NCBI GenBank assembly: GCA_020638995.1
Contig: JACKHM010000003.1
Span: forward strand, 372,001-436,000
From: Planctomycetaceae bacterium
GTDB taxonomy: Bacteria > Planctomycetota > Planctomycetia > Pirellulales > Pirellulaceae
Direction of reading: 5' to 3'
Length of the DNA: 64,000 bases
In this document: positions 37,605-47,272 of the stretch, piece by piece
How the letters are laid out: every line of letters begins with the position of its first letter
Numbering within the stretch: the stretch's first letter is position 1
The notes under the pieces: model-generated
Databases searched by the model: none
Seen by the model: only the letters and a program-made list of their open reading frames with translations
Told to the model about the DNA's origin: nothing
Translations under genes and position numbers: made by a program

Positions 37605-38942
37605 TCAGGCACCGGTGAAGACCGATTCGGCGAGAGTTCCTGTGCTGTCCGCAAAAGATTCGACAGGCAGCTTGAGGGTTCGGAGAACGCTGACGAACAG
37701 ATTTGACATGCGAGATTCTCCGTCACGCCAATAAGTACCGTGCTTCAGCCCAAGGTTATTGCCGCCAGCGATCAAGGTGGGCAGATTACGTGGGTTGTGG
37801 GTTGTACTGGCACCGCTGCCATAAAGCACGATGGTGTTGTCGAGCACACTGCCGTCACGGTCGCGATAACTCTGTAACTGTGCGAACAAGTGAGCCAGTT
37901 GTTCGCTGAGGAAGTGATCGTACTTGGCGAATTCCAGTTGTCCCTCCTTATCCCCAGCATGGGACAGGCTGTGATGCGTTCTTGTTAGGCCGAGCTTCAG
38001 GGGAAACGTGTCGCTGATACCCATGCCATCTTCGCGGTTTAGCATGAACGCCACGGATCGAGTGATGTCCGCGTCGAATGCCAGAGCGATTAAGTCGAAC
38101 ATGTTGCGGTAATAGTCCGCAGGTGCGCTTTCATTCGTCACATCCAGGTCGATCTGGGAATAGTCCTGTTTCTTCAGCGGGATATCGATCCACTGTTCTG
38201 AAGCAACCAGACGCGACTCCACTTCACTCAGAGAAGTCAAATACTGATCCATCCGGTCGCGGTCAGACTGCCCTAGATGCTGATTGAGCGAACGCGCGTT
38301 GTCCAGGACGGCATCGACCAGGCGAATCCTGTGCTTCAGTTGTTCGCGTTCAGACTTCAGAGAAGCCCGATCCCCGCGGAATAGCCGATCAAACACACGG
38401 CGCGGATTGTTCTCCGCAGGTATCGGCTTCCCTTCCAGGCTGTACGAAATCGTGCCCGTTCGCGACAGGAAGCCAGTCCCTGCGTCGATCGAAAGCACCA
38501 ATGATGGTTGGCGGCAAAACTGTTTTGTGTGCAGGGCGATGATTTGGTCAAGCCCCACCGAGTTGTAAGTTCCCGGCTTCGGATTGTGGAGCGGGGCACC
38601 CGTCAACCACATGTCGGAACACACATGGGGATCGGCCTTGGGACCGCTCGGGTGATGCATTCCTCCAAAGAACGTAATGTGATTCTGAAATGGTGTGAGA
38701 GGCTCAGTGGACTTTCCGAGAACGAACCGACCATTCTCTTGCTGTGATGGGAACCAACTCCATTCGTCCAGGGCGTGATGAGCATGCGGCAGCGACATTC
38801 CGTTTGCCGTGTACAACGCACAGAACCGCCTGGGAACTTGATTGGCGATCTCGTCGCCCATGGCGTCGAGAACCGGCAGAGCCAGAGTCGCACCAGCCAT
38901 GCCTTTGAGGACGGCTCGGCGATCGAGTCGTAGTGCAGCCAT
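37605..38942 (-). CDS. DUF1552 family protein with Tat-type signal
   Basis: A 445-residue protein. A twin-arginine leader (LDRRAVLKGMAGATLALPVLDAM) precedes the DUF1552 body: RRFCALYTANGM, HITFFGGMHHPSGPKADPH, DMWLTGAP, NVGLDQ-like NSVGLDQIIA, and GASTTHNPRNLPTLIAGG near the C-terminus. Its start is two bases after the stop of the DUF1592-family gene, so the pair is one operon, the usual arrangement in planctomycetes. The biochemical role is unknown. A periplasmic location is inferred from the leader. Confidence 0.94.
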   Translation of the reverse strand: MAALRLDRRAVLKGMAGATLALPVLDAMGDEIANQVPRRFCALYTANGMSLPHAHHALDEWSWFPSQQENGRFVLGKSTEPLTPFQNHITFFGGMHHPSGPKADPHVCSDMWLTGAPLHNPKPGTYNSVGLDQIIALHTKQFCRQPSLVLSIDAGTGFLSRTGTISYSLEGKPIPAENNPRRVFDRLFRGDRASLKSEREQLKHRIRLVDAVLDNARSLNQHLGQSDRDRMDQYLTSLSEVESRLVASEQWIDIPLKKQDYSQIDLDVTNESAPADYYRNMFDLIALAFDADITRSVAFMLNREDGMGISDTFPLKLGLTRTHHSLSHAGDKEGQLEFAKYDHFLSEQLAHLFAQLQSYRDRDGSVLDNTIVLYGSGASTTHNPRNLPTLIAGGNNLGLKHGTYWRDGESRMSNLFVSVLRTLKLPVESFADSTGTLAESVFTGA

Positions 38943-38944
38943 TC

Positions 38945-41900
38945 CTATTTCTCCAGAAAGATCGGGCTGTGAACAACAAAGTGGATAAGGTCACGCATCC
39001 GATACCCATCGTCCCGTAATGCTACACCCTTTTGCCGGAGCAACTCAATCTCGTTATAGGTAAGACTACGTCCACTGGCGTAAATCGAAAGGTGTTTCAG
39101 AACTCCAAAGGCCACCTGATCCAGGCGTTCTTCCGTCAGATAGCGTTTCAGACTCGCCACTCCCTGAACTTCAGTCTGGTCGGGTAACGTCGAATCCGCA
39201 GCCACAGACTCTCGGCGAAATCGCCCTCCCGCGTCATACTGCTCGAATGGCAGCCCCCAGGGATCAATTCCAGAATGACACTTGGCACACCCGGGCTGGT
39301 CACGGTGCAGCTCCAGACGTTCACGCAGCGTCAAGTTTCCGTTCTCTTCACCGAGTTGTGGAACATTGGGCGGGGGATCTGCTGGAGGTTCCGCAATGAT
39401 CTTTCGGGCCATCCACGCTCCGCGTTTGATCGGGTTTGGCTCACGCCCATCCGACAGTCCTGCAAGGGGGCCAGCCTGGCTCAGCACTCCTCCCAAATCA
39501 TCACGGTTGTGAGCAATCCGTACGAAGTCGAGGCCCCGTTCCGTTTTGTTTCCCAAATCGTAATACGAGGCTACCACTTCATTGGCAATAATATAGTCTG
39601 CAGCGATCAACTCGCTGACCGGGCGATTCTGTCGCACCAGATGATTGACATACCAGATGGGTTCCTGGGCGAGTTGTAGCTTGACGTCCCGGGTCAATTC
39701 GGGAAATCGCTTTCGATCGGGTTCCAGTACAGCCAGTTTCTCCAGATTTAACCATTGCGGTACGTACTCGTTGGCGAACTGGTAGAAGCGGGGATCGTCG
39801 ATGAGTCGGTCGGTCTGTCGATCCAACTCGTCGTAGAGTCGGTCGCCTTCGGCGCAGTCTAGTAATTCCTGGTCGGGCGGTGCATTCCAAAGGAAGTACG
39901 ACAACTTGGATGCCAGTTCATACTGATCCAGCGGTTCAGGCTCCGGACCTGCACTGCGTTCGATCAACATGAGAAACTGCGGAGACGTGAGTACAACCAG
40001 CAATGCATCGCGGACCGATTGTCCAAACGAGTTTCCGGTCGAGCGAGATTCTTCGAAGACTCGCGTGACTTGCTGCACTTCCAGGTTCGTTAACGGTCGA
40101 CGGTAAGCACGTTGTGCGAACTTCGTAATCACTTGATACGCATACTCTGGTGAATCTTTTGGCAATGGAGAATCAAAGAAAATCTGTCGATGCGTGGAGG
40201 GTGGCCAAGCATCATAGTAAGGACCTTCGAATTCGATGGAGCGAATTAGGAGCCGAGGCATATCGCGTCCGTCGGTGTATTCGCTACGAACACCGATTTC
40301 ACGTATCCCGGCGAGATAGTTCACATTGTCTTTCTCGACATCGGGACTGGGATAATTCAAGATTGCACTTTCAAACATGTATGGCCGGATTTCGCGACTG
40401 TCGACAGTCTGCGCTTTGCCAACCTGAGTCAGCGTGCTCCCACAATCTCGGCGCAGCCCCAAGCGAACGCCGACTCGCGGCGAACGGCTTTCAAACACAG
40501 CAAAGCGCTGTGCAATTTCATCGTCAGGTGAGAGTGGCGTGAGAACAAGTCGTTCCAGTGGTGTCTGACCGGAGTACGCTGTCTGAATGGTCAGCGGGCC
40601 CTGTTCCAGTCGCATCGCGACGAACGCCGGACTGTGTAGCTCCCCGCTGAATTCGCGATTGCCGGACTTCTGCTGTCCGACGAACAACCGCAATGCCTGC
40701 GGCTTTTCCGCCGGAGGAGGACTGACAAACTGACGACCATTTTCCAAAAGTGCCTGAAGTTCCGCGTCACTCAAGGCGCGACGATAAAAGTAAACTTCAT
40801 CGATTTCGCCTTTGAACTGCTGCGCATCTTGAATGCGTCCAATGTGCAAACTGACTTTGGGATTGTCTAGAACTTGAGGTGCAATGGTTCCGCTGGCAAC
40901 CTGGAAGCCGTTCACGAACAGACGCGTATTGTTTTCGCCGCGGCGCACAACAGCAGCGACATGCTGCCACCGATTGGCTCGTATTGTCCCAGGTCTGCTT
41001 ACAACGGTGCCATTTGACTGGTTATCAGGACCGGCCGTCTCAATTCGCAGCACTCCCTGACCATTGGGCATGTCAAAATACCAGCCATGTGTCCAACTGT
41101 ACTTCCCGAGGCAGAAAATTCCTGACTGACGCAGTTCCCGCGGAAAAATCCAGGCAGCGACGGTGAAGTCTCCGTCTCCGACATCCATACTCGCATCACG
41201 CGGAACGACGAAAGAATCTTTGTCACCGTCAAGCGATAGCGAGCTTTGAAACGGAGATTCCGTAAAGTGAGCATCTCCCACCAATTGACCGGCGAGCGTC
41301 TCAGGACGATCGGTGGCGGCAGTCGTGGCGTCAAACGTCCAATGACCAACGAGCTCTACATCGAGTCTGCTGTCATCCGGGGGAACTTGTATTGCTTCAG
41401 GCTGTTTTGGGAACACATCGACTTGGTAAATACCGTCGCGGGAAAGCGTAATCTGCTGAGCGTTCTGAGGTTGCTCGATTACGATTTGCGGGGAAGCAGA
41501 ATTCGCCGAAATGCGGGACGCCGTGCCAGGCTCCAGTAACAATCCATCATCGTAGCGCGCGGCGTTCACCGTGACGCGAAACTTTCCCATCTCGGGCAAT
41601 TCCCTTAGCGAGATTTTGAAGTTTGCTTTCGGACCGTAAGTGCTCTCAACCTGAAAAAGTTCCGCGCTGGGGATGGCAGGACGCAGCAGCAGCCCCTCGG
41701 GGACGATATTCCAAGGATCCCCTTTGGGGTAACCTGGCGTTCCCCGCATACAGGCAAACACCGAGTGGTAAATGCTGTCGTACTCGCGCCAGCCACGTAC
41801 GGTGTCATTCCCTTGGTATCCCTCGATGAACCGGTACTTGGTTTTCATGAAAAATGGGTTGTAGTCGAACGGCTGTTCCCGCGACAGCTGTGTGACCATG

Positions 41901-42640
41901 AAATCGTTGTTGTTCAGCAGCATACTGAGTGCGCCCAGGACAAGGTCATCGGGACAAGGGCTGGGATTGATGTTTCGTCCCAGGTCCATTCGGAAATTCT
42001 GAATCGTTGGCTTGGCTGACTCATCGACCAGGCATCGATTCAATGCAGCTTCCGCAATGTCAAAACAGGCTTCTGCCAAAAGCGGTGTCAGTTGCAATGT
42101 CTCGTGATTGTTTACGAATCCGTCTCTGGAAACGGCATCGGGAGGCAGGATCTCTGTTAGATGGTCCTCGATTCCTAACAGGTCTCGCAATGTATTGCGG
42201 TATTGTGCAACCGTCAGTCGTCGCATGAGTCCGTTCTTGGGAGTGGGGCGAGAACGTGCCTCCTTGAGAGCCATTCGCGTCCAGGACGTCAGTTGCGCGA
42301 ACTCTTCGTCGTCAAGAGGTGCTTCCTCAGGTGGCGGCATCTTGCGGTTGGTGATTTCACGTTCGATTGCTTCCCACAGACGAATGCGACTATCTGGGAG
42401 TGTACCATCGAGGTGATCAACGCGGACTCCGGAAGTGATTTCGTCGACGTTGTGACAACCGAAGCAGTGTTGCTGCAGCAGTGGTTGGATGTCGCTCTGA
42501 AACTGTTGGGCAGAGGTGCCAGGTTCTGCAACTGTCGTAGCTGTCGTCTGAGCGCATGCCGCCACGGATAAAAAATGACAAAGCAGGCAGGCGATAGCTA
42601 GAAGCGGCCAACGCCTGTCTTCAAATGGAATGGCGAGCAT
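38945..42640 (-). CDS. Planctomycete cytochrome / DUF1592-family protein with LamG insert
   Basis: A 1231-residue protein from ATG 42640, chosen because it begins a signal peptide (LLAIACLLCHFLSVAACAQ); an open frame extends 122 codons upstream but looks non-coding. Domains in order: heme-type C59-F-G-C62-H63 (PSCyt1), DUF1587 (about 135-215), LamG (about 430-630, HWTFD...YFYRRALSDAE), DUF1595 (from about 830), DUF1592 (about 900-1030), DUF1588 (about 1035-1120) with a second CAKCH motif, and DUF1585 at the C-terminus. These proteins are thought to be periplasmic c-type cytochrome-like partners of DUF1552 proteins. The LamG insert suggests carbohydrate binding. Two bases separate it from the DUF1552 gene. 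Confidence 0.93.
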   Translation of the reverse strand: MLAIPFEDRRWPLLAIACLLCHFLSVAACAQTTATTVAEPGTSAQQFQSDIQPLLQQHCFGCHNVDEITSGVRVDHLDGTLPDSRIRLWEAIEREITNRKMPPPEEAPLDDEEFAQLTSWTRMALKEARSRPTPKNGLMRRLTVAQYRNTLRDLLGIEDHLTEILPPDAVSRDGFVNNHETLQLTPLLAEACFDIAEAALNRCLVDESAKPTIQNFRMDLGRNINPSPCPDDLVLGALSMLLNNNDFMVTQLSREQPFDYNPFFMKTKYRFIEGYQGNDTVRGWREYDSIYHSVFACMRGTPGYPKGDPWNIVPEGLLLRPAIPSAELFQVESTYGPKANFKISLRELPEMGKFRVTVNAARYDDGLLLEPGTASRISANSASPQIVIEQPQNAQQITLSRDGIYQVDVFPKQPEAIQVPPDDSRLDVELVGHWTFDATTAATDRPETLAGQLVGDAHFTESPFQSSLSLDGDKDSFVVPRDASMDVGDGDFTVAAWIFPRELRQSGIFCLGKYSWTHGWYFDMPNGQGVLRIETAGPDNQSNGTVVSRPGTIRANRWQHVAAVVRRGENNTRLFVNGFQVASGTIAPQVLDNPKVSLHIGRIQDAQQFKGEIDEVYFYRRALSDAELQALLENGRQFVSPPPAEKPQALRLFVGQQKSGNREFSGELHSPAFVAMRLEQGPLTIQTAYSGQTPLERLVLTPLSPDDEIAQRFAVFESRSPRVGVRLGLRRDCGSTLTQVGKAQTVDSREIRPYMFESAILNYPSPDVEKDNVNYLAGIREIGVRSEYTDGRDMPRLLIRSIEFEGPYYDAWPPSTHRQIFFDSPLPKDSPEYAYQVITKFAQRAYRRPLTNLEVQQVTRVFEESRSTGNSFGQSVRDALLVVLTSPQFLMLIERSAGPEPEPLDQYELASKLSYFLWNAPPDQELLDCAEGDRLYDELDRQTDRLIDDPRFYQFANEYVPQWLNLEKLAVLEPDRKRFPELTRDVKLQLAQEPIWYVNHLVRQNRPVSELIAADYIIANEVVASYYDLGNKTERGLDFVRIAHNRDDLGGVLSQAGPLAGLSDGREPNPIKRGAWMARKIIAEPPADPPPNVPQLGEENGNLTLRERLELHRDQPGCAKCHSGIDPWGLPFEQYDAGGRFRRESVAADSTLPDQTEVQGVASLKRYLTEERLDQVAFGVLKHLSIYASGRSLTYNEIELLRQKGVALRDDGYRMRDLIHFVVHSPIFLEK

Positions 42641-42924
42641 GTGTGGCCTAACGGGGACAATGGGTAGCACGACCTTTAGGCATAGCTTACCAGACATGGT
42701 ATTCCCGGGCATCCAATTACTAGCAGTACACGCGGAAACGTCACGAACCGGGAGACTTTTCCTACCTAGCTCGGAGGATTCCGCTGATGCGTTCGAGGCA
42801 TTCACCATCAGCCACATTCGAGACATCGGCCAACGCAACGAGGCCCGCAAAAAGACGCGACCTGCCGAAGAGAGTGACCGCAGTTTGGTCCATCCCAAAT
42901 ACCGACCGGTGTGACACTCACCAT

Positions 42925-44352
42925 TCACGGCGAAGGGTTGTCGTAAGACGTTTGGGCAGCATTCGCGAATGACTCGGCGTCCCGATCGCCCGTTGATTTG
43001 ATCCACTGTTTGAGATAGCTACGATGTTCGCGGATCGTGGCGCCATATTCGGGTTTCGTAGCCAGATTCTTCATTTCGCCTGGATCATCTCGCATGTTGA
43101 CAAGCGATTCTCGGAGGTTGCCTTCACGGTACACACAATACTTGAAGTCGGCGCTGCGAAGCATGCGCCCTGTATGATTCTCCGTGACGATGTAGTCTCG
43201 CCAGCGCTCGACATCTTTGGACTCAGCGAGCGGCCGCAGGCTTTTTCCCATCAGACCTTTCGGTACGTCCAGGCCGGCGTAGTCGCACACGGTGGGAAGT
43301 AAATCGAGCCCGCTGGAAATAAGGTTTGTATCGACTCGTGGAACGACCTTGCCCTTGTATCGCATTAAGAATGGAACACGGACCGACTGCTCGTAGAATT
43401 TTCCTTTCGAAGCCAGGCGATGGCACGCATCCATGTCTCCGTGATCGGCGGTGAAGATGACCAGCGTCTCTTCATCCAATCCGTTCCGCTTGAGCGCATC
43501 GAGAATGCGGCCGATGTGCTCATCGACCTGTTCGGTCAACCGACAATAGATCCACCGATAGATCTGCCATTGCCGCTCGTCATAGACCTTTCGCATTGTT
43601 CCCGAAGGGGTTACGGCGTTCGCCTTGGAGTAAAGTTCGATCGCTTCGGGTTCAAGTTCTGGAATTCGGAAATTGTCCGGCAATGGCGGAAGTTGATCAG
43701 GTGGCATATCCGACGCTTGTTTATAGAGATGTTCGACACTCTGTTTTCCCTTGACCGATTTGCCTTGGTACGCGCTGTACGCAAAACAAATGTCGTGGGG
43801 ATTGATGAACGAAGCGACAGCAAAGAACGGTCCATCTCGACTGCGTTCGATAAAATCGATGCACGCTCCCGGCAATGCTTCGCGTTGATCCGCAAAGTAT
43901 TCGTCGTAGCCGGCGTCCAACGGGTTCAGCTCGCGGCACATGTGGACCTTGCCGCCGTAAAATGTCTTGTATCCAGCTCGCTTAACGAGCTTTCCAAGTG
44001 AGTTATCGTCGACCTCTGGTGGAACTCTGGCTATGTCTCCGTTGTTCAGCACGCCAAGTCGACCGGCCATGACGCCCGTCGCCATGCTGATCCGACTGGG
44101 CACGCAGACGGGATTGGTCACACAAGCGTTGGCGAACCGGATACCGTCTCGAGCCAAACTGTCGATCGCTGGCGTGTTGAGAAACGTGTTACCAGCACAG
44201 CTCATCATGTCCGCATGTTGCTGGTCGGTGATGATCAACAAGATGTTGGGAGGTCGTTCCTCCGCCGCCGAATTCGTCAACGAAACAACACAAGCAACCG
44301 CCGAGTACACAACTCTCGTAAGGCAGCGCAATGTGGGCCGTGAAATGTTCAT
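42925..44352 (-). CDS. Secreted sulfatase
   Basis: A 475-residue sulfatase. Signal peptide about 1-30 (ending NSAAEE); NILLIITDQQHADM provides the first metal segment (D43-Q-Q, not the DD pair of the other sulfatases here); C83-V-P-S-R87 is the formylglycine motif; FTADHGDM the second metal site. The DQQHADM/ADHGDM type resembles arylsulfatase/heparan-sulfatase-like family members rather than iduronate-2-sulfatase. It is transcribed in the same direction as the DUF1592-DUF1552 pair, 284 bp upstream of it, possibly as a separate unit. Exact substrate unknown. Confidence 0.93.
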   Translation of the reverse strand: MNISRPTLRCLTRVVYSAVACVVSLTNSAAEERPPNILLIITDQQHADMMSCAGNTFLNTPAIDSLARDGIRFANACVTNPVCVPSRISMATGVMAGRLGVLNNGDIARVPPEVDDNSLGKLVKRAGYKTFYGGKVHMCRELNPLDAGYDEYFADQREALPGACIDFIERSRDGPFFAVASFINPHDICFAYSAYQGKSVKGKQSVEHLYKQASDMPPDQLPPLPDNFRIPELEPEAIELYSKANAVTPSGTMRKVYDERQWQIYRWIYCRLTEQVDEHIGRILDALKRNGLDEETLVIFTADHGDMDACHRLASKGKFYEQSVRVPFLMRYKGKVVPRVDTNLISSGLDLLPTVCDYAGLDVPKGLMGKSLRPLAESKDVERWRDYIVTENHTGRMLRSADFKYCVYREGNLRESLVNMRDDPGEMKNLATKPEYGATIREHRSYLKQWIKSTGDRDAESFANAAQTSYDNPSP

Positions 44353-44552
44353 GAGGGATCTTATGGACAGTCATGTTTTGCGAAAAATCGATCCCGCAAT
44401 TGTATCTAAAAGCGTCGAAGTGATATCCATCGTCAGCCAGACTACTCGGAGGCTTTCAGTATTTCAAATTGGACGAACCGTAGGATGGACTTCCAATGTG
44501 TCATGTTGCAGCTGTAGGACTCGTCCGCAATTAACTTACCGAAGTTAGCAGG

Positions 44553-44834
44553 TCATCGTGGTAGTATTTCACAGTTCCAGTCGCCGTGGAATCCACTGCG
44601 TTTGATTTTGACATCGGCCATGTCGGTGTCGCTGATTTTGCGACCCTTGGGATAGTCGTTCTCGTCCAAGCGGCAATAAACCGTCAAGCCTTCTGCAGTG
44701 CGTGTCGAACTGATAAGACTTGCCACAACTTGATGGCTCTCCAGGGGAACACCGCGCCAGTTGCGAGGGATGTAGCAGAACAGGCGGTGTTCGGTATTAT
44801 TTCATTTGCTCGTGCCCGGCGGATAACGCGGCGG
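44553..44834 (-). mobile_element. ISAzo13-type transposase C-terminal remnant
   Basis: On the minus strand the frame reads YPPGTSK, then TGA (44802-44804), NNTEHRLFCYIPRNWRGVPL, ...GLTVYCRLDENDYPKG and FHGDWNCEILPR before TGA (44553-44555). This matches the end of the 'Rhodopirellula transposase' family (PPGTSKWNKxEHRLF, NWRGxPL, YPxGxK, FHGxWNYxI). The Trp codon has become TGA and everything upstream of about 44834 is gone. No inverted ends were identified. Confidence 0.78.
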
Positions 44835-44851
44835 AAATCAATTGCCCCGGC

Positions 44852-45289
44852 ATGTTCACGCTCGGCGGCACGTATTACCTGGACGAAGACAAAACGTGGA
44901 CCGCGTCGGCCCTCTGCCGCTATGAAACCAACAGCCAGCGGACGAAGGTTGCGATTCGTCCAGGCGACGACTTTCACATTGAATGGGGTATCGGCAAGAG
45001 TTTGACCGATTCGTTGATCGTCGGCGCTTCGGGCTATTGTCACTGGCAAGTCACAAACGGCAGCGGCGCGGCCGTCGCCTACGACCCGAATATCCACGAC
45101 CAGTTCTTTTCGGCTGGCCCGGAAGTGCAGTGCTGTTTTCAACCGGTGAGACTCTGCGTCCAAGTCCGATATCAATTCGAAGTCGCCACGCGCGACCGCC
45201 CAGAAGGTCAGAGTCTAGTCTTCTCGTTCGTGAAAATCCTTGATCCATGCAAACGCCAGCAGCGCTGCAAACGGTTCTATTGTCGCTAA
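44852..45289 (+). pseudogene. N-terminally truncated MetA-type outer-membrane barrel (transporter-like)
   Basis: The frame MFTLGGTYYLDEDKTWTASA ... RPGDDFHIEWGIGKSL ... VGASGYCHWQVT ... GPEV ... RPEGQSLVFSFVKI is the C-terminal half of the 'MetA-pathway of phenol degradation'/SphA-like outer-membrane barrel family. The N-terminal half is missing and the break coincides with the end of the ISAzo13 scrap. The last codons after FVKI are extra and run into an inverted repeat. No signal peptide is possible, so the product would not be exported. The protein family's role is uptake of small aromatic or hydrophobic compounds, not confirmed here. Confidence 0.7.
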
Positions 45290-45312
45290 TGTGAATCGCA
45301 TGGATCAAGGAT
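45236..45312. repeat. 15-bp perfect inverted repeat with 47-bp spacer
   Basis: ATCCTTGATCCATGC at 45236-45250 is exactly reverse-complemented at 45298-45312. The left arm lies over the final codons of the barrel remnant, replacing the expected C-terminus. It could be a terminator-like cruciform or a small mobile (MITE-like) unit; there is no T-run after the right arm. Confidence 0.8.
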
Positions 45313-45628
45313 GGCAAGGATCAATTCACGTCGGGGTTGGGATGCCATCCGCAGTGCTTCGAACGCAACACAACTCGCCAATCTGATGTCCGATAGCGGT
45401 GATCTTGCTCGCCGTGTAATTGTTCTTGATTCCGTTGCCGCATTTTGCAGTTGACTATCGATTTGTTTCGTTGGCGGAGTTTTGCGAGCGTGCTTTGTCG
45501 CGAGAGCTTTCTACCGGTATATTGGTGCAAGGTTGAACCTGCCATCCTGTGACGGGTTCGTTGGGTCACGTTGCTTCGACAGCGACACACGTTGTAGTGA
45601 GTTGTCGTACCTTTTCGGAGTATTCACC
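45313..45628. promoter_or_regulatory. Upstream region of ceramidase-like gene with shared motif
   Basis: No gene recognised. TGCAAGGTTGAACCTGCCAT begins at 45526; the 21-bp site 45526-45546 matches 26648-26668 at 19 of 21 positions. GGAG at 45617-45620 is the ribosome site for the ATG at 45629. Confidence 0.4.
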
Positions 45629-47110
45629 ATGCCTCGTGCGATCGCGATGTTGTGCTTACCGGTGCTCTTGTTCGGATGTACGGTCATGACGCCGAAACTC
45701 TTCGCGCAGGCAAGCGGCGAGGAGCTACAGGTGGGCGTCGCCGAAGTTGACATAACGCCGCCGGTGGGTTTCCCGATGGCGGGCTACTATCACGAGCGGC
45801 TCGCGACCGGCAGTCGTGATCCGCTCAAGGCCAAGGCCATGGTATTTCGCCAGGGTGAGACGAAGGCAGCGTTTGTCGTGGCCGACCTTACGGGAATCGC
45901 CAGGGATCTGTGTGAAGCCGTGCGTCGCAAGGTTTCCACGCAAACCGCGATTCCTCCAAAGCATATCGTCGTATCAGCAACGCATTCGCATACCGCGCCC
46001 GACTACACGGGACGGCTGTACGAGTTCTTGGTGGACGAGGGTGCGGCTGATTCGACAGACGCCTATCCGCAAATGTTAATCGATGGCATCGTCACTGCGG
46101 TTGTGCGGGCTAATGAGGCGCTCCGGCCTGTGACGCTCACGGCGGGAGTCGCGGACCAAAGCAATCCCGTATCCTTCAACCGCAGGTTCGTTATGAGAGA
46201 CGGAAGCGTTCGCACGTGGCAACGCTATGACAATCCAGATGTCGTTCGGGCCGCCGGTCCGATCGACCCTGAAATTTCGATACTAACGATTCGAGGTGCG
46301 AACGACGACGAGCCAAGTGCTGTTCTCAGCAACTTTGCACTGCATCTGGATACCGTTGGAGGACATCAGTGGAGCGGAGACTATCCGTACTACATCGAAC
46401 AGTCACTGCGAAGGCGATTTGGGGAAGGCCTGATTTCGTTATTTGGCCTCGGGGCATGTGGCGATATCAACCACTCCGACCCGTCACGTGCAGAACGCAA
46501 CAAGACAGATGTTATCGGCGATTCGCTCGCAGCAACCATTGACTCCACGCTTCCCAATCTGAAGACAGTCGAAACATTCGGCTTACAAGTTCGTTCCGCA
46601 ACGGTTGACTTCCCGCTCCAAAAGGTATCGCAACGCGAATTGGAGCGGGCAACACAGTTGATCCCGGCAGCCAAGTCCGGCGAAAAGATCGACTTCTTTG
46701 ACCTCGTCGCAGCCTACAAGGCCGTGATGCTTGATCAGTTCACGAACAAGTCGCCACAGGTGCCCAAGTCGGACTATTTGACCTGGGGTCTGTCTCACAC
46801 ATGGGCAGGCATCGGCGACTCGTTGCCTGTCGAAGTAACCACGATCACCATTGGACGAGAAGTTGCCATGGTGTTTTTGCCGGGTGAAGTGTTCGTCGAG
46901 TTGGGACTGGCAATCAAGCGGGGTTCCCCGTATCGGACGACATTCGTCATTGAACTGTCGAACTGTGTCGAAACAATCTACATTCCCACGCGCGCTGCCT
47001 ATGCCGGCGGTAGCTATGAAGTCAGCAACGCAGCAGGGGAACCTGGAAATGGCGAGATGCTAGTCGAAGCCTCGCTTAAGCTGTTGCGTGAGTCTGCCAG
47101 TTCCAATTGA
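45629..47110 (+). CDS. Neutral/alkaline non-lysosomal ceramidase-like secreted hydrolase
   Basis: A 493-residue protein from ATG 45629 with GGAG eight bases upstream; the frame is open further 5' but the ATG begins a signal peptide. LLFGC could be a lipobox, with SPI cleavage at LFAQA as the alternative. VGVAEVDITPPVGFPMAGYY is the hallmark start of the ceramidase-like fold, and ATH119-S-H121-TAPD supplies zinc ligands. LGACGDIN and VFLPGEVF...L are further family motifs. Many planctomycete members of this family lack tested activity, so amide hydrolysis of sphingolipids is only one option. Length is shorter than true ceramidases (about 650-700), missing the C-terminal Ig-like domain. Confidence 0.87.
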   Translation: MPRAIAMLCLPVLLFGCTVMTPKLFAQASGEELQVGVAEVDITPPVGFPMAGYYHERLATGSRDPLKAKAMVFRQGETKAAFVVADLTGIARDLCEAVRRKVSTQTAIPPKHIVVSATHSHTAPDYTGRLYEFLVDEGAADSTDAYPQMLIDGIVTAVVRANEALRPVTLTAGVADQSNPVSFNRRFVMRDGSVRTWQRYDNPDVVRAAGPIDPEISILTIRGANDDEPSAVLSNFALHLDTVGGHQWSGDYPYYIEQSLRRRFGEGLISLFGLGACGDINHSDPSRAERNKTDVIGDSLAATIDSTLPNLKTVETFGLQVRSATVDFPLQKVSQRELERATQLIPAAKSGEKIDFFDLVAAYKAVMLDQFTNKSPQVPKSDYLTWGLSHTWAGIGDSLPVEVTTITIGREVAMVFLPGEVFVELGLAIKRGSPYRTTFVIELSNCVETIYIPTRAAYAGGSYEVSNAAGEPGNGEMLVEASLKLLRESASSN

Positions 47111-47272
47111 CGCAACACGCGAGTCCGTGATTCGCGTTAACAGCCACCCCTTATGTCGCAACTCATAACTCGACTCGGCGTTGTTACAAATGCCGCGTCA
47201 ACGCCTTGGGGTGACTCGTCGGTTAAAACGACAACAGTACAAAAGCAGCCAGCCTACGAAACACTTGCCTTA

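Noticed and set aside
37380..37706. A 108-codon plus-strand frame overlapping the sulfatase stop by four bases
   Set aside because: It runs antisense into the DUF1552 C-terminus and has no family character; the overlap is probably chance.
42641..43006. A 122-codon N-terminal extension of the DUF1592-family gene
   Set aside because: It has no signal-peptide or domain character, overlaps the neighbouring sulfatase gene, and the signal peptide begins at 42640.
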